From a virus: DNA of 39,384 nucleotides. Position 1 is the stretch's first letter; each line of letters opens with the position of its first letter. The position numbers and the translations under genes are program-made. The DNA is taken from positions 1 to 39,384 of the IMG/VR virus record IMGVR_UViG_3300025000_000231, one strand, 5' to 3'. Under the pieces are notes generated by a model. The model saw only the letters and a list, made by a program, of their open reading frames with translations, ran no database searches and was not told where the DNA came from. This document shows positions 7,451 through 15,342 of this stretch, piece after piece.

Positions 7451-10327
7451 TCACGCCGCCGTTTTTAGTGCGTCTCGGAGCACTTGCAGATAAATCTTAC
7501 GCTTGCCGTTCACCCGCTCGGCTTGCTCCCACACCATGAGAACTTCACCTGATACGCCCTTCTTGATCGCGGCTTTCAGGTCTTTCATCCCTTCTGGCAT
7601 GGGTGGATATTCTGGGTCAACTGGCGATTGCACCTTGACAGGTTCGGGCGCTGGTTTGGCCTTGACAGGTTCAGACATTTTGACTGGTTCAGTCACTTTG
7701 GCCGGTTCGGGAGCAATCACCATTTCAGACGCTTGCACCACTTCTGGCACGGGCATAGGGACTGGTTCACGTACTACGATCTTGAAGTCGCCGGTCGATA
7801 GCAGCTTCGGCGCGTCCACCTGGTCAACGTTGATAAAGCGGTTTGTGGTATTGTTGCCCGCTTTGTAGATGCGTCCGCCGCTGCCGTTGTACGAACGGGA
7901 GCCGGTACGCATTCCGATAAATTCCAGTCTCACAATTCCATTGTTGTCAGCGACGATAGGGGCTTGCGCCGCTTGCGCTGCATACTTTCCAGGGTTAGTC
8001 ATTCTCTTTACCTCCATGATAGGCCCGGCATTCGGGCTAGGACATGATCCGCAGGTCATGTGGCCTCCTTTATACCGTTTCATAATCTCGGCATTCAACT
8101 CTTTTTCTTGACGTTCGGCCAGCTTGCGCCGCTCGCCAGTATTCACCCTATAGTATAGCAAAGGTTCTGCCAAATGTATACCGCAAAATCCCTTTTTACG
8201 GGCTTGCAAGTAGTAATCCACATCTTCCCATGCGGGCAAGGTTTCATCCCATTCCAACTGCCTCGCCCAATAGGTAGGTAGCAGGGTCGTTACGGCGTGT
8301 TGGAGTTTATGGCTTCCATCGTCAAAGTCCGCATGACTGACTTCCTTGATTCCATTCTCGTCAACTCGCCACCAATCGGCATAAACGTAACCCTTGCCGT
8401 TGTAGAACTTGAGCATCTTTTCCAGGGCTGAAGGGTGAAGATAATCGTCAGCGTCCAGAAACACAACGAACTTGCCCTTGACAAGTTTCATCCCGTCATT
8501 GCGCGCCGCTCCTGCTCCCTTGCGCCTGCCCTGTATCACTTCTGCAAATGGCATACGGTCTAGCACGTCTCTTGGAATGTCGGTATCCGCTACCACTACC
8601 AACTGCCAGTCACGGTAACTTTGCCCTTCCACGCTGCGCACAGCGTCAAGCAATAGGCGCTCATGTCCGGGGCCAACGGGGATAATCACTGTTACCCAGG
8701 GGGCCATTCTTGACCATACCCGCACTTCTTTTTGCGGAGCTGCGAACGGGTATTCGCCGCTTCGCATCCAGGGGAGCCATGTATCAATCGGCTTGTATTT
8801 CTTGGTTCGCGAGGCGCTGCCGTCATGCGTGCGATACTCGAATAAGCCTTCATCCGTGATCTTCTTTGCCGTGAACCCCAACGATAGCGCACGTGTCCAG
8901 AACTCAGCATCCTCGCCAGGGGCAAACTCTTGATAATACCCGCCCGCCCGCTTCCACATGGACTTACGAAACATGCACCCTGAAGGGATACAATTGCCTG
9001 GTGGTACGCTTGCCTGACTTTGCACCCTCCAATCGAATACGGGGGGCCATGCCCCGTAGTGGGTAGCCTTACCGTCATTTTGGATCATGGCAAGGCCAGA
9101 ATAGGCAATCCCCAGGCCGGTGTCACTATCAAGGGCTTTTGAGAGTGTTTTGACAAAGCCAGGGGCTAATCGATCATCCGCATCCAAACAGGTGACAAAA
9201 TCATGCCTTGCGGCTTCAATGCCATGATTGCGGGCCGCTGCAACTCCCTGGTTAGCCTGTCTCAGATAACGAACCCGGTCAAGGTAGGGCAAGATGACTT
9301 CAGGGGTATTATCGGTACTGCCATCATCGACCACGATAATCTCATCTGGAGCCGCCCTCAGTGCGCTTTCTACCGCCTCGGGTAGATACTTTGCGTAATT
9401 GTAGGCGGTGATGATGATGGATGTACCGCTCTCTCTTGGGGTAGCGTGCGCCTGCCTGTAAGCATTGACGTAGAGCGGCATGATCCGCTCCCATGTGTAA
9501 GTGCTTGCCAGATCGTGCGCCGCTTCTGCAATCGGCTTGTAATGTTCCTTTAGCCAGCGGTAGCCTTCAGCTAGCCCGTCAATATCGCCGGGCACAACTA
9601 AGTAACCTGTAACCTTGTGCTGAATAAGGTCGCTGGTTCCTGCCCAATCGTATGCCAAAACCGGCACACCCGCCGCCATCGCTTCCAATGTGCCAATCCC
9701 GAACGTTTCCGGGGTCGTGGCAAGGTAAATATCCGCCCGCTGGATTACAGCCTTCATTTTCTCGAAGGCCATCGGGCCGGTAACGGTCAAGTTTTGCGGA
9801 GTAGGTTTGTCGTTGCGAAGTGGAAGGAAGGTTGTCATAACCTGAATACCGCGCCGCGCCAACTCGATAGCAGGCGAGGGGTCGCATACGTCATCTGCCC
9901 TTGTCTTATTCCACAAGACATACCCGCCGTTTTCGTCACGCTTCCAGGCGTCCGGTTCAATAGCATGCGGGATGATGAGCGGTTTGACGTGCATATCTCG
10001 CTGGAATGGATATGCTACCCAGGCCGAAGGGACGGTAATCACTTTCGCCCGCCGTGCGCTATCAGCAATGTGGCGGTTCACTTCGTAATTCCAGCCCATG
10101 TATTCTGAGTGGGGAAGATCCTCGAAGTACAGCCCGTGCGAGTGAAGAACGTCCACTCTTGGCAATTCACGCTGCGAAATGTGAGAAGCGAACACCTCTG
10201 CCTTGCGGGGGTCTTTGACCAACTGAATACCCATGCGGGGCAAGTATTTGAACTGCGCATGGACAATTCGACCAATGCCGTTATTGTCCGGTGCATTTTC
10301 GGGGGTTGGGCTAATATAAACTCTCAT
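7451..10327 (-). CDS. Triple glycosyltransferase (GT4 + GT2 + GT2) with C-terminal structural-type domain
   Basis: 958 residues, start ATG 10327 preceded by GAGGTGG. Residues 1-295 form a GT4-like GT-B domain with the E-x7-E motif (ETFGIGTLE, 207-215) and the TSDLIQHKVTGYLV sugar-nucleotide region. Residues about 302-530 are a GT2/GT-A domain with VVDDGSTDN (332-340) and LDADDR (381-386). Residues from about 545 are a second GT2 domain with FLDADDYL but a changed first motif (VVADTD instead of DDGS). After residue about 780 come a small beta domain with a GSGGRIYKAG segment, a Pro/Val/Lys repeat linker and a terminal helical domain. The enzymes would transfer sugars from activated donors onto a glycan or a protein. 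The location inside the structural operon, and the virion-like C-terminus, suggest virion glycosylation or a virion-bound enzyme. Confidence 0.9.
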   Translation of the reverse strand: MRVYISPTPENAPDNNGIGRIVHAQFKYLPRMGIQLVKDPRKAEVFASHISQRELPRVDVLHSHGLYFEDLPHSEYMGWNYEVNRHIADSARRAKVITVPSAWVAYPFQRDMHVKPLIIPHAIEPDAWKRDENGGYVLWNKTRADDVCDPSPAIELARRGIQVMTTFLPLRNDKPTPQNLTVTGPMAFEKMKAVIQRADIYLATTPETFGIGTLEAMAAGVPVLAYDWAGTSDLIQHKVTGYLVVPGDIDGLAEGYRWLKEHYKPIAEAAHDLASTYTWERIMPLYVNAYRQAHATPRESGTSIIITAYNYAKYLPEAVESALRAAPDEIIVVDDGSTDNTPEVILPYLDRVRYLRQANQGVAAARNHGIEAARHDFVTCLDADDRLAPGFVKTLSKALDSDTGLGIAYSGLAMIQNDGKATHYGAWPPVFDWRVQSQASVPPGNCIPSGCMFRKSMWKRAGGYYQEFAPGEDAEFWTRALSLGFTAKKITDEGLFEYRTHDGSASRTKKYKPIDTWLPWMRSGEYPFAAPQKEVRVWSRMAPWVTVIIPVGPGHERLLLDAVRSVEGQSYRDWQLVVVADTDIPRDVLDRMPFAEVIQGRRKGAGAARNDGMKLVKGKFVVFLDADDYLHPSALEKMLKFYNGKGYVYADWWRVDENGIKEVSHADFDDGSHKLQHAVTTLLPTYWARQLEWDETLPAWEDVDYYLQARKKGFCGIHLAEPLLYYRVNTGERRKLAERQEKELNAEIMKRYKGGHMTCGSCPSPNAGPIMEVKRMTNPGKYAAQAAQAPIVADNNGIVRLEFIGMRTGSRSYNGSGGRIYKAGNNTTNRFINVDQVDAPKLLSTGDFKIVVREPVPMPVPEVVQASEMVIAPEPAKVTEPVKMSEPVKAKPAPEPVKVQSPVDPEYPPMPEGMKDLKAAIKKGVSGEVLMVWEQAERVNGKRKIYLQVLRDALKTAA

Positions 10328-10991
10328 ACCACCTCAGACTGTCAATAAATCCTTGTCTCATCATCAAATCGCCTAAATGATCGGTAATGAGTTTAGCGCA
10401 CTCAGGGTCAAAGTGATTGCGCCAGTCACCTATGATACCTTTTCGCATGGCATGTTCTGCGCCTAACCGCTTGACCTGCTCACCAAACGACTGGCGCTCG
10501 ACTGCTAAAACGATTTTATCACGGGGGGTGTCTAATCCTGTCAAGTCAAAAACAGCGTCATGAAGGGTGTCAACCGGGGCCGTGTGAAGGGTCGAATATT
10601 CAATCTGGCATTCGGCAAGGTTGGGGTTATTCCACCAATGGGTTATAAACGGTTCGTAGGGGCCGATCCATACCCCATTCGGGCCGTATCTGTCGCCATT
10701 ATTCGCTTCGATCATCCCCTTGATTGCACTTTCCAGGGAAGGCAAGTCATAATAAAACCAGCGTGATACCGCCACGTCGCGGGGGTCTCGGTAAACAAAG
10801 CACGTCCTGCCTTCGCGCTCTTTCGAGTGACGCTTGACGACTACATAATCCCCGCCTTTGTCGCCATACCAGACAGGCGTCATTTCGGGGATGGTTTTCA
10901 AGGGGCTATCGAGTATATCCGATAAAAGACGCTGAACCCAGGTATTGCCCGAACGGGGGTAAGAAGTGATGTAAAGGGGAGTGGTGGGCAT
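10311..10991 (-). CDS. PAPS-dependent sulfotransferase
   Basis: 226 residues. The N-terminal SYPRSGNTWVQRLL (10-23) is the 5'-phosphosulfate binding loop. VYRDPRDVAVSRW (67-79) is the 3'-phosphate binding segment. RKGIIGDWRNHF (183-194) matches the C-terminal RKGxxGDWKNxF signature of Sulfotransfer_1 enzymes, which move sulfate from PAPS to a hydroxyl or amine acceptor. All three signatures are present, so activity is likely. H55, in VVKRHSKE, sits before the 3'-PB motif; the catalytic His is not certain. TAATG overlap with the upstream gene, 17-bp overlap with the triple glycosyltransferase. The natural acceptor would be the glycan made by the neighbour. Confidence 0.92.
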   Translation of the reverse strand: MPTTPLYITSYPRSGNTWVQRLLSDILDSPLKTIPEMTPVWYGDKGGDYVVVKRHSKEREGRTCFVYRDPRDVAVSRWFYYDLPSLESAIKGMIEANNGDRYGPNGVWIGPYEPFITHWWNNPNLAECQIEYSTLHTAPVDTLHDAVFDLTGLDTPRDKIVLAVERQSFGEQVKRLGAEHAMRKGIIGDWRNHFDPECAKLITDHLGDLMMRQGFIDSLRWYESLY

Positions 10992-11212
10992 TAGTAGATT
11001 ACTTGGGTGTCAAAGTCGTCTTCGGTATAATCTTCGACCTTGCCACCTAACAGTTTTACCGCTTTCTGAACTCTTGCAAGATCGGGATTAGGATAGTACA
11101 TTCCATCGTCAAGGGTTATGCTATTCAAGGCGGGCAATAGGCTTTCAGGGGCAAGCCATTCGCCATCTTGGACAATGACAAAATCAGTACCGATATAGGC
11201 TCTGGCAGTCAT
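10991..11212 (-). CDS. Small protein of unknown function
   Basis: 73 residues, acidic, starting MTARAYIGTDFVIVQDGEWL and ending YTEDDFDTQVIY. It overlaps the upstream gene by ATGA and the sulfotransferase by TAATG, so it is clearly part of the translated operon. There are no cysteines, membrane segments or known motifs. Family not recognised. Confidence 0.75.
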   Translation of the reverse strand: MTARAYIGTDFVIVQDGEWLAPESLLPALNSITLDDGMYYPNPDLARVQKAVKLLGGKVEDYTEDDFDTQVIY

Positions 11213-12504
11213 GCTTCACCTCGAATTACAGTTAGAATAAAATCAAAATAGTCCGGGTCTTCGCGGGCAAGTTTTATGGGGTTTTGATAGAACATTTGCA
11301 GACCCATTGAGAGTATTTCTGTTGACCCGTCCCTGTAAATCTTGCCCATGTAGGGCGACAGGAACTTATCGGGCCGCGCAATCTCGGAAGGAGCATACCC
11401 TAAATTCGGTTCAATGTTTTTTAGTTTTCTTGCAATCTCGCCGCCCGTGCGTTTTGCAAGGAACTCTCGACATTTACGGTTCAAGTCTTTGTTGTGAAAT
11501 TCCATCCAATGACCCGTTTCATGGGCAATTACGCCCGCTTCAGCGTGCTTTGTGATTTCAATGCGATCATACCCGACACGTGCGGGCCGAAAACACGAAC
11601 GCTGCCCGCCTTTCTTTCCTTGAGCGGTCAAGCTGGCTTTTGGCATAACGCTGGCAGAGACCACTTGCCCCAAAAATGCCGTTTCTTCTGCCAGCATCTT
11701 TGAACGATTATCGCCTGTAGCCGCTTTGGGGAATTTGTTTACGGTCGTTGGCACGCCTGCCGGGTCTGGCGCTTTCAGTGCTTGCGTGTACTCGGAGCGG
11801 GCCGCATTCGCTTTTGTCATATCAGGCTTGAGTGACAAGGCGGCATTGTGAGGATGTAATCCCCCGTATTTCGATTTTAGAGCGTCCATTTCTGCCTTGA
11901 GGCGAACATACTCTGGATTGTTCTGAACTTCTGCCGTTGCCTTATCTAGCAGGGCATTTCTCTTTTCCAGGTGCGCTTGATACAACTTCTCTCGCTCTGG
12001 CTTTGGCATGTAGATATTCATGCTCTGGTAGTATGCCCTATCAAGTTTTCCGGCGTCTTTGAATGACTTCGTTTTTGCATACATATCACTTGCGAGAGAC
12101 TCTAAACTATTGTACTTTTCCCCGTCCGCCTCCATCGCTTTCTTTTGTTCGTAGGGGTCAAATTTATCTAGCCCGTGCTTTTTGTATATTTCTTCTAGCC
12201 TTGCCCTAACTTCGGCGGGGGTTTGGCGCTTCGGCTTTCCTTCTGTCGGCACATAGGGGCGCTTTGCTGGCAACTCTTCGACCCATCCCGTAATTCCGCC
12301 ACGTTTGGCTTGTGTCTTACGGTATGCTTCGCGCTCGCCAGCAGAAGTGAACTTATCCGCTACGTTCTCACTCACCCCCGCCCGTAACGCACGCCGCGCA
12401 CCTTCAAGCGAACCATAGCGCCACCCATGACGCTTTTGATTATGTTCGCCTTGCCTGTGTTTCAACCCGATAAGCCAGGTTGTTATGATCTTGAGTTTGC
12501 TCAT
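11209..12504 (-). CDS. Tagged zinc metallopeptidase (HETGH zincin)
   Basis: 431 residues from ATG 12504, which overlaps the upstream stop as ATGA; the open frame continues 52 codons upstream through the previous gene and is rejected. Residues 15-27 are the tag KHRQGEHNQKRHG, followed by the long form of the module (WRYGSLEGARRALRAGVSE...EREAYRK). The middle is a charged helical region. Near residue 320 is VIAHETGHWMEFHN, an HExxH zinc-binding motif of zincin peptidases; the E in STEILSMGLQ about 70 residues later is a candidate third ligand. Peptidases of this kind on phage minor head proteins could mature virion or host proteins. A tag fused to a peptidase is part of the wider tagged set. 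Confidence 0.85.
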   Translation of the reverse strand: MSKLKIITTWLIGLKHRQGEHNQKRHGWRYGSLEGARRALRAGVSENVADKFTSAGEREAYRKTQAKRGGITGWVEELPAKRPYVPTEGKPKRQTPAEVRARLEEIYKKHGLDKFDPYEQKKAMEADGEKYNSLESLASDMYAKTKSFKDAGKLDRAYYQSMNIYMPKPEREKLYQAHLEKRNALLDKATAEVQNNPEYVRLKAEMDALKSKYGGLHPHNAALSLKPDMTKANAARSEYTQALKAPDPAGVPTTVNKFPKAATGDNRSKMLAEETAFLGQVVSASVMPKASLTAQGKKGGQRSCFRPARVGYDRIEITKHAEAGVIAHETGHWMEFHNKDLNRKCREFLAKRTGGEIARKLKNIEPNLGYAPSEIARPDKFLSPYMGKIYRDGSTEILSMGLQMFYQNPIKLAREDPDYFDFILTVIRGEA

Positions 12505-13166
12505 GGTATCACCACTCCCGGCGCTTCGGTTGCAACCGCCGCCGCTACAGGTAGGGTCGCTTGTAAAGCCGCAATCGCTACACCCGCTACCGCTACCGTT
12601 ACTCCAATCGCTATTGCTACCTTTGCGGCATTCCAGGCCAGCTTCTTTGCCACTGCCCACACAAGCGCAAGTGCATTGTCGGGGTGTCTGGTTCTTCCAC
12701 CATCATACGAATATTTGACCTTGCCAGGAACATCAGTACGATAGGTGTCTCGCTGAACTCTGCGGCCATTCGGCAGTTTGACGGTTTCAGCTTTTGCGCT
12801 GCCCCTGGAAGGCGCTAGCTTACCCTTGCCCTCCACTTCCAAGAGATCATCTTTCGCTTTCTTGACCTTGGGAGCTTTAGGCGTCTTTGGTGCTTTTATC
12901 GGCTTTTCAACTATCGGTTTCACTTCACCTTCGGCGGGCTTGGCTTTCTTGGGTTTCGCTACCTTGACAGGTTTTTCAGTCTTTGGAGGCGTCTTACCGT
13001 CCGTTTCATCGGCGGGCTTTGCACGCTTCGCTTTGGGCGGTTTATATCCAGGCGGGGCAGGCTGCGGGTATTTCGCCATGCGATTCCCGTGTGTCTTTTG
13101 GTTGTGCTGCCCTTGCCTGTGCTTTTCAGTTTCAGTCCACGCCTTGAACTCGCCCGCTTCTGTCAT
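12501..13166 (-). CDS. Tagged basic membrane protein, paralog of 25981-26646
   Basis: 221 residues from ATG 13166, 1 nt after the methyltransferase stop. Tag at residues 15-27 (KHRQGQHNQKTHG), then NRMAKYPQPAPPGYKPP, a long Lys/Pro/Ala-rich linker, a conserved patch (VKLPNGRRVQRDTY ... KYSYDGGRTRHPDNAL) and a C-terminal hydrophobic helix (AAKVAIAIGVTVAVAGVAIA) with an alanine-rich end. The protein at 26646 has the same length and the same order of parts. Inference: virion protein whose C-terminus can insert into a membrane, for example during DNA entry. Family not recognised. Confidence 0.82.
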   Translation of the reverse strand: MTEAGEFKAWTETEKHRQGQHNQKTHGNRMAKYPQPAPPGYKPPKAKRAKPADETDGKTPPKTEKPVKVAKPKKAKPAEGEVKPIVEKPIKAPKTPKAPKVKKAKDDLLEVEGKGKLAPSRGSAKAETVKLPNGRRVQRDTYRTDVPGKVKYSYDGGRTRHPDNALALVWAVAKKLAWNAAKVAIAIGVTVAVAGVAIAALQATLPVAAAVATEAPGVVIP

Positions 13167-13167
13167 T

Positions 13168-13704
13168 TCACACCTTGAACGCAATCAGGGTATCCGCTTT
13201 CTCAATGAGCTGCCAGCCGTAAGCCTGCGCCGCTTCATCGGTCGCTTTCTTCACGGCAGGCCATACGTCCTTTTCGTAGTCGTGAATGGCGATGATACCG
13301 CCCGGCTTGACGTGATTATGCCATGCTTCGATGTCACCCGAACAACCCTCATAGGAGTGGTCGCCATCGATGAAGATCATGTCAATCAGGCCGCCCGCCC
13401 AATCACGCCCGACTTGCTTACTATCGCCCAACATCTGAACGGGCAAGGGAAGGCCGGTATTCGCAAAAGCGTTACGCTCATTCTCTAATCCACCAAACGG
13501 GCCGCCTTCCGAAATATCCACCGTGAAGGCGCGCAAGTCGGGCCGGGCCTCGACCATTGACAGGCTGGACGTGCCAGCGCCCGCCCCGATATTTACAAAT
13601 GTCGCTTTTGGGGGTAGAGACGCCGCTAGCTTCTTGAATAGGACAATTTCGCCAGCATAAAGGAACCCGAAGGCATTACCAAGAGATTCGGCAAAGGTGC
13701 TCAT
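13168..13704 (-). CDS. Class I SAM-dependent methyltransferase (Methyltransf_24-like)
   Basis: 178 residues. Motif I is VNIGAGAGTSS; the acidic motif II end is FTVDIS; the motif IV/V region is IDMIFIDGDHSYEGCSGDIE followed by VKPGGIIAIHDY. This IDGDHSYEG...KPGG pattern is typical of Methyltransf_24 proteins, which usually methylate sugars or small hydroxyl acceptors and often lie beside glycosyltransferases. ATGA overlap with the upstream gene. It probably modifies the glycan built by the neighbouring transferases; the substrate itself cannot be read from the sequence. Confidence 0.88.
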   Translation of the reverse strand: MSTFAESLGNAFGFLYAGEIVLFKKLAASLPPKATFVNIGAGAGTSSLSMVEARPDLRAFTVDISEGGPFGGLENERNAFANTGLPLPVQMLGDSKQVGRDWAGGLIDMIFIDGDHSYEGCSGDIEAWHNHVKPGGIIAIHDYEKDVWPAVKKATDEAAQAYGWQLIEKADTLIAFKV

Positions 13705-14369
13705 TCGGGCATATCCAGTTTCTCTTGCTTGTACAGTTTCTTCAGCTTCGCAAACGCATCACGTTTCGCCGGGCCATCATATCCCTTACCGTGCAGAGCG
13801 GCCCACGCCGCGCCCATCAATTTATGATCGATCTTGCCCGCTTTGTCCATAACCCGTAAATGCCAGGTGGTAGGCTTGAAGGGGTTTTCAACGACTAAGT
13901 AATGCTCAGCGGGATGATCTTCGTTTTCCTCGGCTTTCATCGGCGCTTCTTTCTTGCCGACTTTCGGGCCGTTGTCATCTGAGATATACAGGTAAATCTT
14001 TTCAGGTGACTTGCCCATTTCAATCAGCACCGGGCCGCGCATGTACGTTCCATTGCTCTTGCCGGGCCGGTAGCCCATTGCCCATAGTCCCTTGGTGATG
14101 ACATCGAACTTATCAGCGGGCGCAATCCAGGCGCTACCATGTGCGCCAGGGCCAAGACCATCGGCGTCAACCGGGCGCAACTCGACACCGAACTTTGCCA
14201 GTGCCTTGCCAACTTTCATATGGATTGCGCCAGGGGCCGGTGTGCCGTGAACATAACCGCCAGGCTTCGCTTCGGCCTCAACCTTCGGCGCTGGTTCTTC
14301 TTTGAACTTCACCCATTCGGCGAACTCACCCGCCGCTTCTTTGTTGGTATTTGTCCAGTTTTCTTTCAT
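13701..14369 (-). CDS. Phage structural-type protein with C-terminal KLKKLYKQE segment
   Basis: 222 residues from ATG 14369 (ATGA overlap upstream). The start AAGEFAEWVKFKEE resembles the residues that precede the tag in the protein at 13166 (AGEFKAWTETEKH), but no HNQK core follows. The middle has a Gly-rich fold (GLGPGAHGSAWIAPADKFD). The end, MGAAWAALHGKGYDGP with FAKLKKLYKQEKLDMPE, is a segment I recognise from several phage head or protease-associated proteins (AAWAALxGGYRGxxYxGPxK...KLxxLYKxxGMxPP). Function unknown. Possibly a protein of the tagged set that has lost its tag. Confidence 0.65.
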   Translation of the reverse strand: MKENWTNTNKEAAGEFAEWVKFKEEPAPKVEAEAKPGGYVHGTPAPGAIHMKVGKALAKFGVELRPVDADGLGPGAHGSAWIAPADKFDVITKGLWAMGYRPGKSNGTYMRGPVLIEMGKSPEKIYLYISDDNGPKVGKKEAPMKAEENEDHPAEHYLVVENPFKPTTWHLRVMDKAGKIDHKLMGAAWAALHGKGYDGPAKRDAFAKLKKLYKQEKLDMPE

Positions 14370-15076
14370 GGTATCAGTCCCTTTGCTTTCAATTCGCTTA
14401 CATCTTCCGGCGCTAAGATCGCTGCCGGGTATTGCCAAGGGGTCTCTAGGTCGAGTTTCCCCTTGTTCACTGCTATTTTACACCTAACCGGCGCTTGACG
14501 TGTGCCAAACACCCGCCACTGGGGATATTCTTGCATCCTGTAACTACCCATAATCTCAAAATCCCAGGGGCTTTCAGACTTGACCATGATTTCAAGCAGC
14601 TTTTCACGGTCGAATATTCCAGGTTGGGCGCTTACCTGGTAGGGCACGTCATGGGCCGTTTCCAAGAGGTCAAGCCGCCCGATATAGCCAGCGTGCTTTG
14701 CGCCGGGAGCGTAGAGACGATCCGTACTCAGGTCAAAGCGGAATATATCGTCTCTACCCGTCATCCAATCTTCGATAATCTCAATCGCTGCCGTATCGAC
14801 CCGCCGCAAGACGAGATAATCGTCCAGCAGGAGTATGAACCGCTCCGGCATGGAATTGACTGCTAGCCTTGCGCCGTCACTCCATTTGCCAACGGGATAA
14901 TCGACGAACTCCCCGATCTTGAAGAACTCTGCCCAAGGGGGTAAGTTTGGGATAGGCGAGTAACCGGCTATGATTACACGGGGCCGGGGCTGCCAGTGCT
15001 TATTCAGTTGGTGAAGAACTGCCGGGACTAGCCAGGCGTGAACATCTGAGGTTAGAACTAAAACCGGTAATGTCAT
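14366..15076 (-). CDS. Putative GT-A-type glycosyltransferase
   Basis: 236 residues and the first gene of the long operon, 22 nt from its promoter. It begins LPVLVLTSDVHAWLVPAVLHQL and has a RFILLLDDYLVLRRVD segment around residue 80, which looks like the metal-binding acidic motif of GT-A enzymes (LLxDDY). Aromatic residues and WDFEIMGSYRM resemble acceptor-site segments of small phage and bacterial glycosyltransferases. Context supports it: methyltransferase, sulfotransferase and triple glycosyltransferase follow in the same operon. Without a structure prediction the fold remains a reasoned guess. Confidence 0.6.
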   Translation of the reverse strand: MTLPVLVLTSDVHAWLVPAVLHQLNKHWQPRPRVIIAGYSPIPNLPPWAEFFKIGEFVDYPVGKWSDGARLAVNSMPERFILLLDDYLVLRRVDTAAIEIIEDWMTGRDDIFRFDLSTDRLYAPGAKHAGYIGRLDLLETAHDVPYQVSAQPGIFDREKLLEIMVKSESPWDFEIMGSYRMQEYPQWRVFGTRQAPVRCKIAVNKGKLDLETPWQYPAAILAPEDVSELKAKGLIP

Positions 15077-15098
15077 TGCGTTTTCAATCCTTACGATT

Positions 15099-15126
15099 AT
15101 TTTAGCACAATTCGGGGTGTTTGCAA
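15099..15126 (-). promoter_or_regulatory. Sigma70-like promoter of the decoration/connector operon
   Basis: TTGCAA (15126-15121), 16-bp spacer, TGC TAAAAT (15104-15099), identical in layout to the promoters at 4450 and 20267. The leader to ATG 15076 is only about 22 nt and has no hairpin, unlike those two. Confidence 0.72.
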
Positions 15127-15138
15127 CACGGCAAAGAT

Positions 15139-15260
15139 GGATAATATATTATCGAAATGGATAATATAAACTCCTTTAATTCCGATCAGCTTAAAGGTAT
15201 ATATATAGGTGATCGGTAATAAATGCCTGTTTTTAGATAATATATTATCCAAAAGGATAA
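15139..15260. repeat. Intergenic structured element, copy 2
   Basis: Arms TTTAATTCCGATCA (15175-15188) and TGATCGGTAATAAA (15210-15223, two mismatches) are separated by 21 bp. Flanks carry GGATAATATATTATC and GATAATATATTATCC palindromes. The spacer is, at 20 of 21 positions, the reverse complement of the spacer in copy 3, so those two copies are inverted relative to each other. Confidence 0.85.
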
Positions 15261-15291
15261 CGAATGCTCCATTGTTTTGCGGATTAAATGG

Positions 15292-15319
15292 GGTATCCCC
15301 CCGAAAGTGGGGGGATACC
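15292..15319 (-). terminator. Hairpin terminator after the major capsid gene
   Basis: A perfect 11-bp stem GGTATCCCCCC / GGGGGGATACC with the loop GAAAGT (plus-strand reading) lies 24 nt after the capsid gene stop. Same loop and same flanking ATTTAA as the hairpin at 4591-4620. Confidence 0.75.
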
Positions 15320-15342
15320 TTGAGAAGAAAGGGTAGAACGGG

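Noticed and set aside
12505-12660. Longer N-terminus for the metallopeptidase (start at 12660)
   Set aside because: The extra residues are Gly/Ser/Cys-rich and come from the other frame of the upstream membrane protein gene; the ATGA overlap at 12504 is the natural start.
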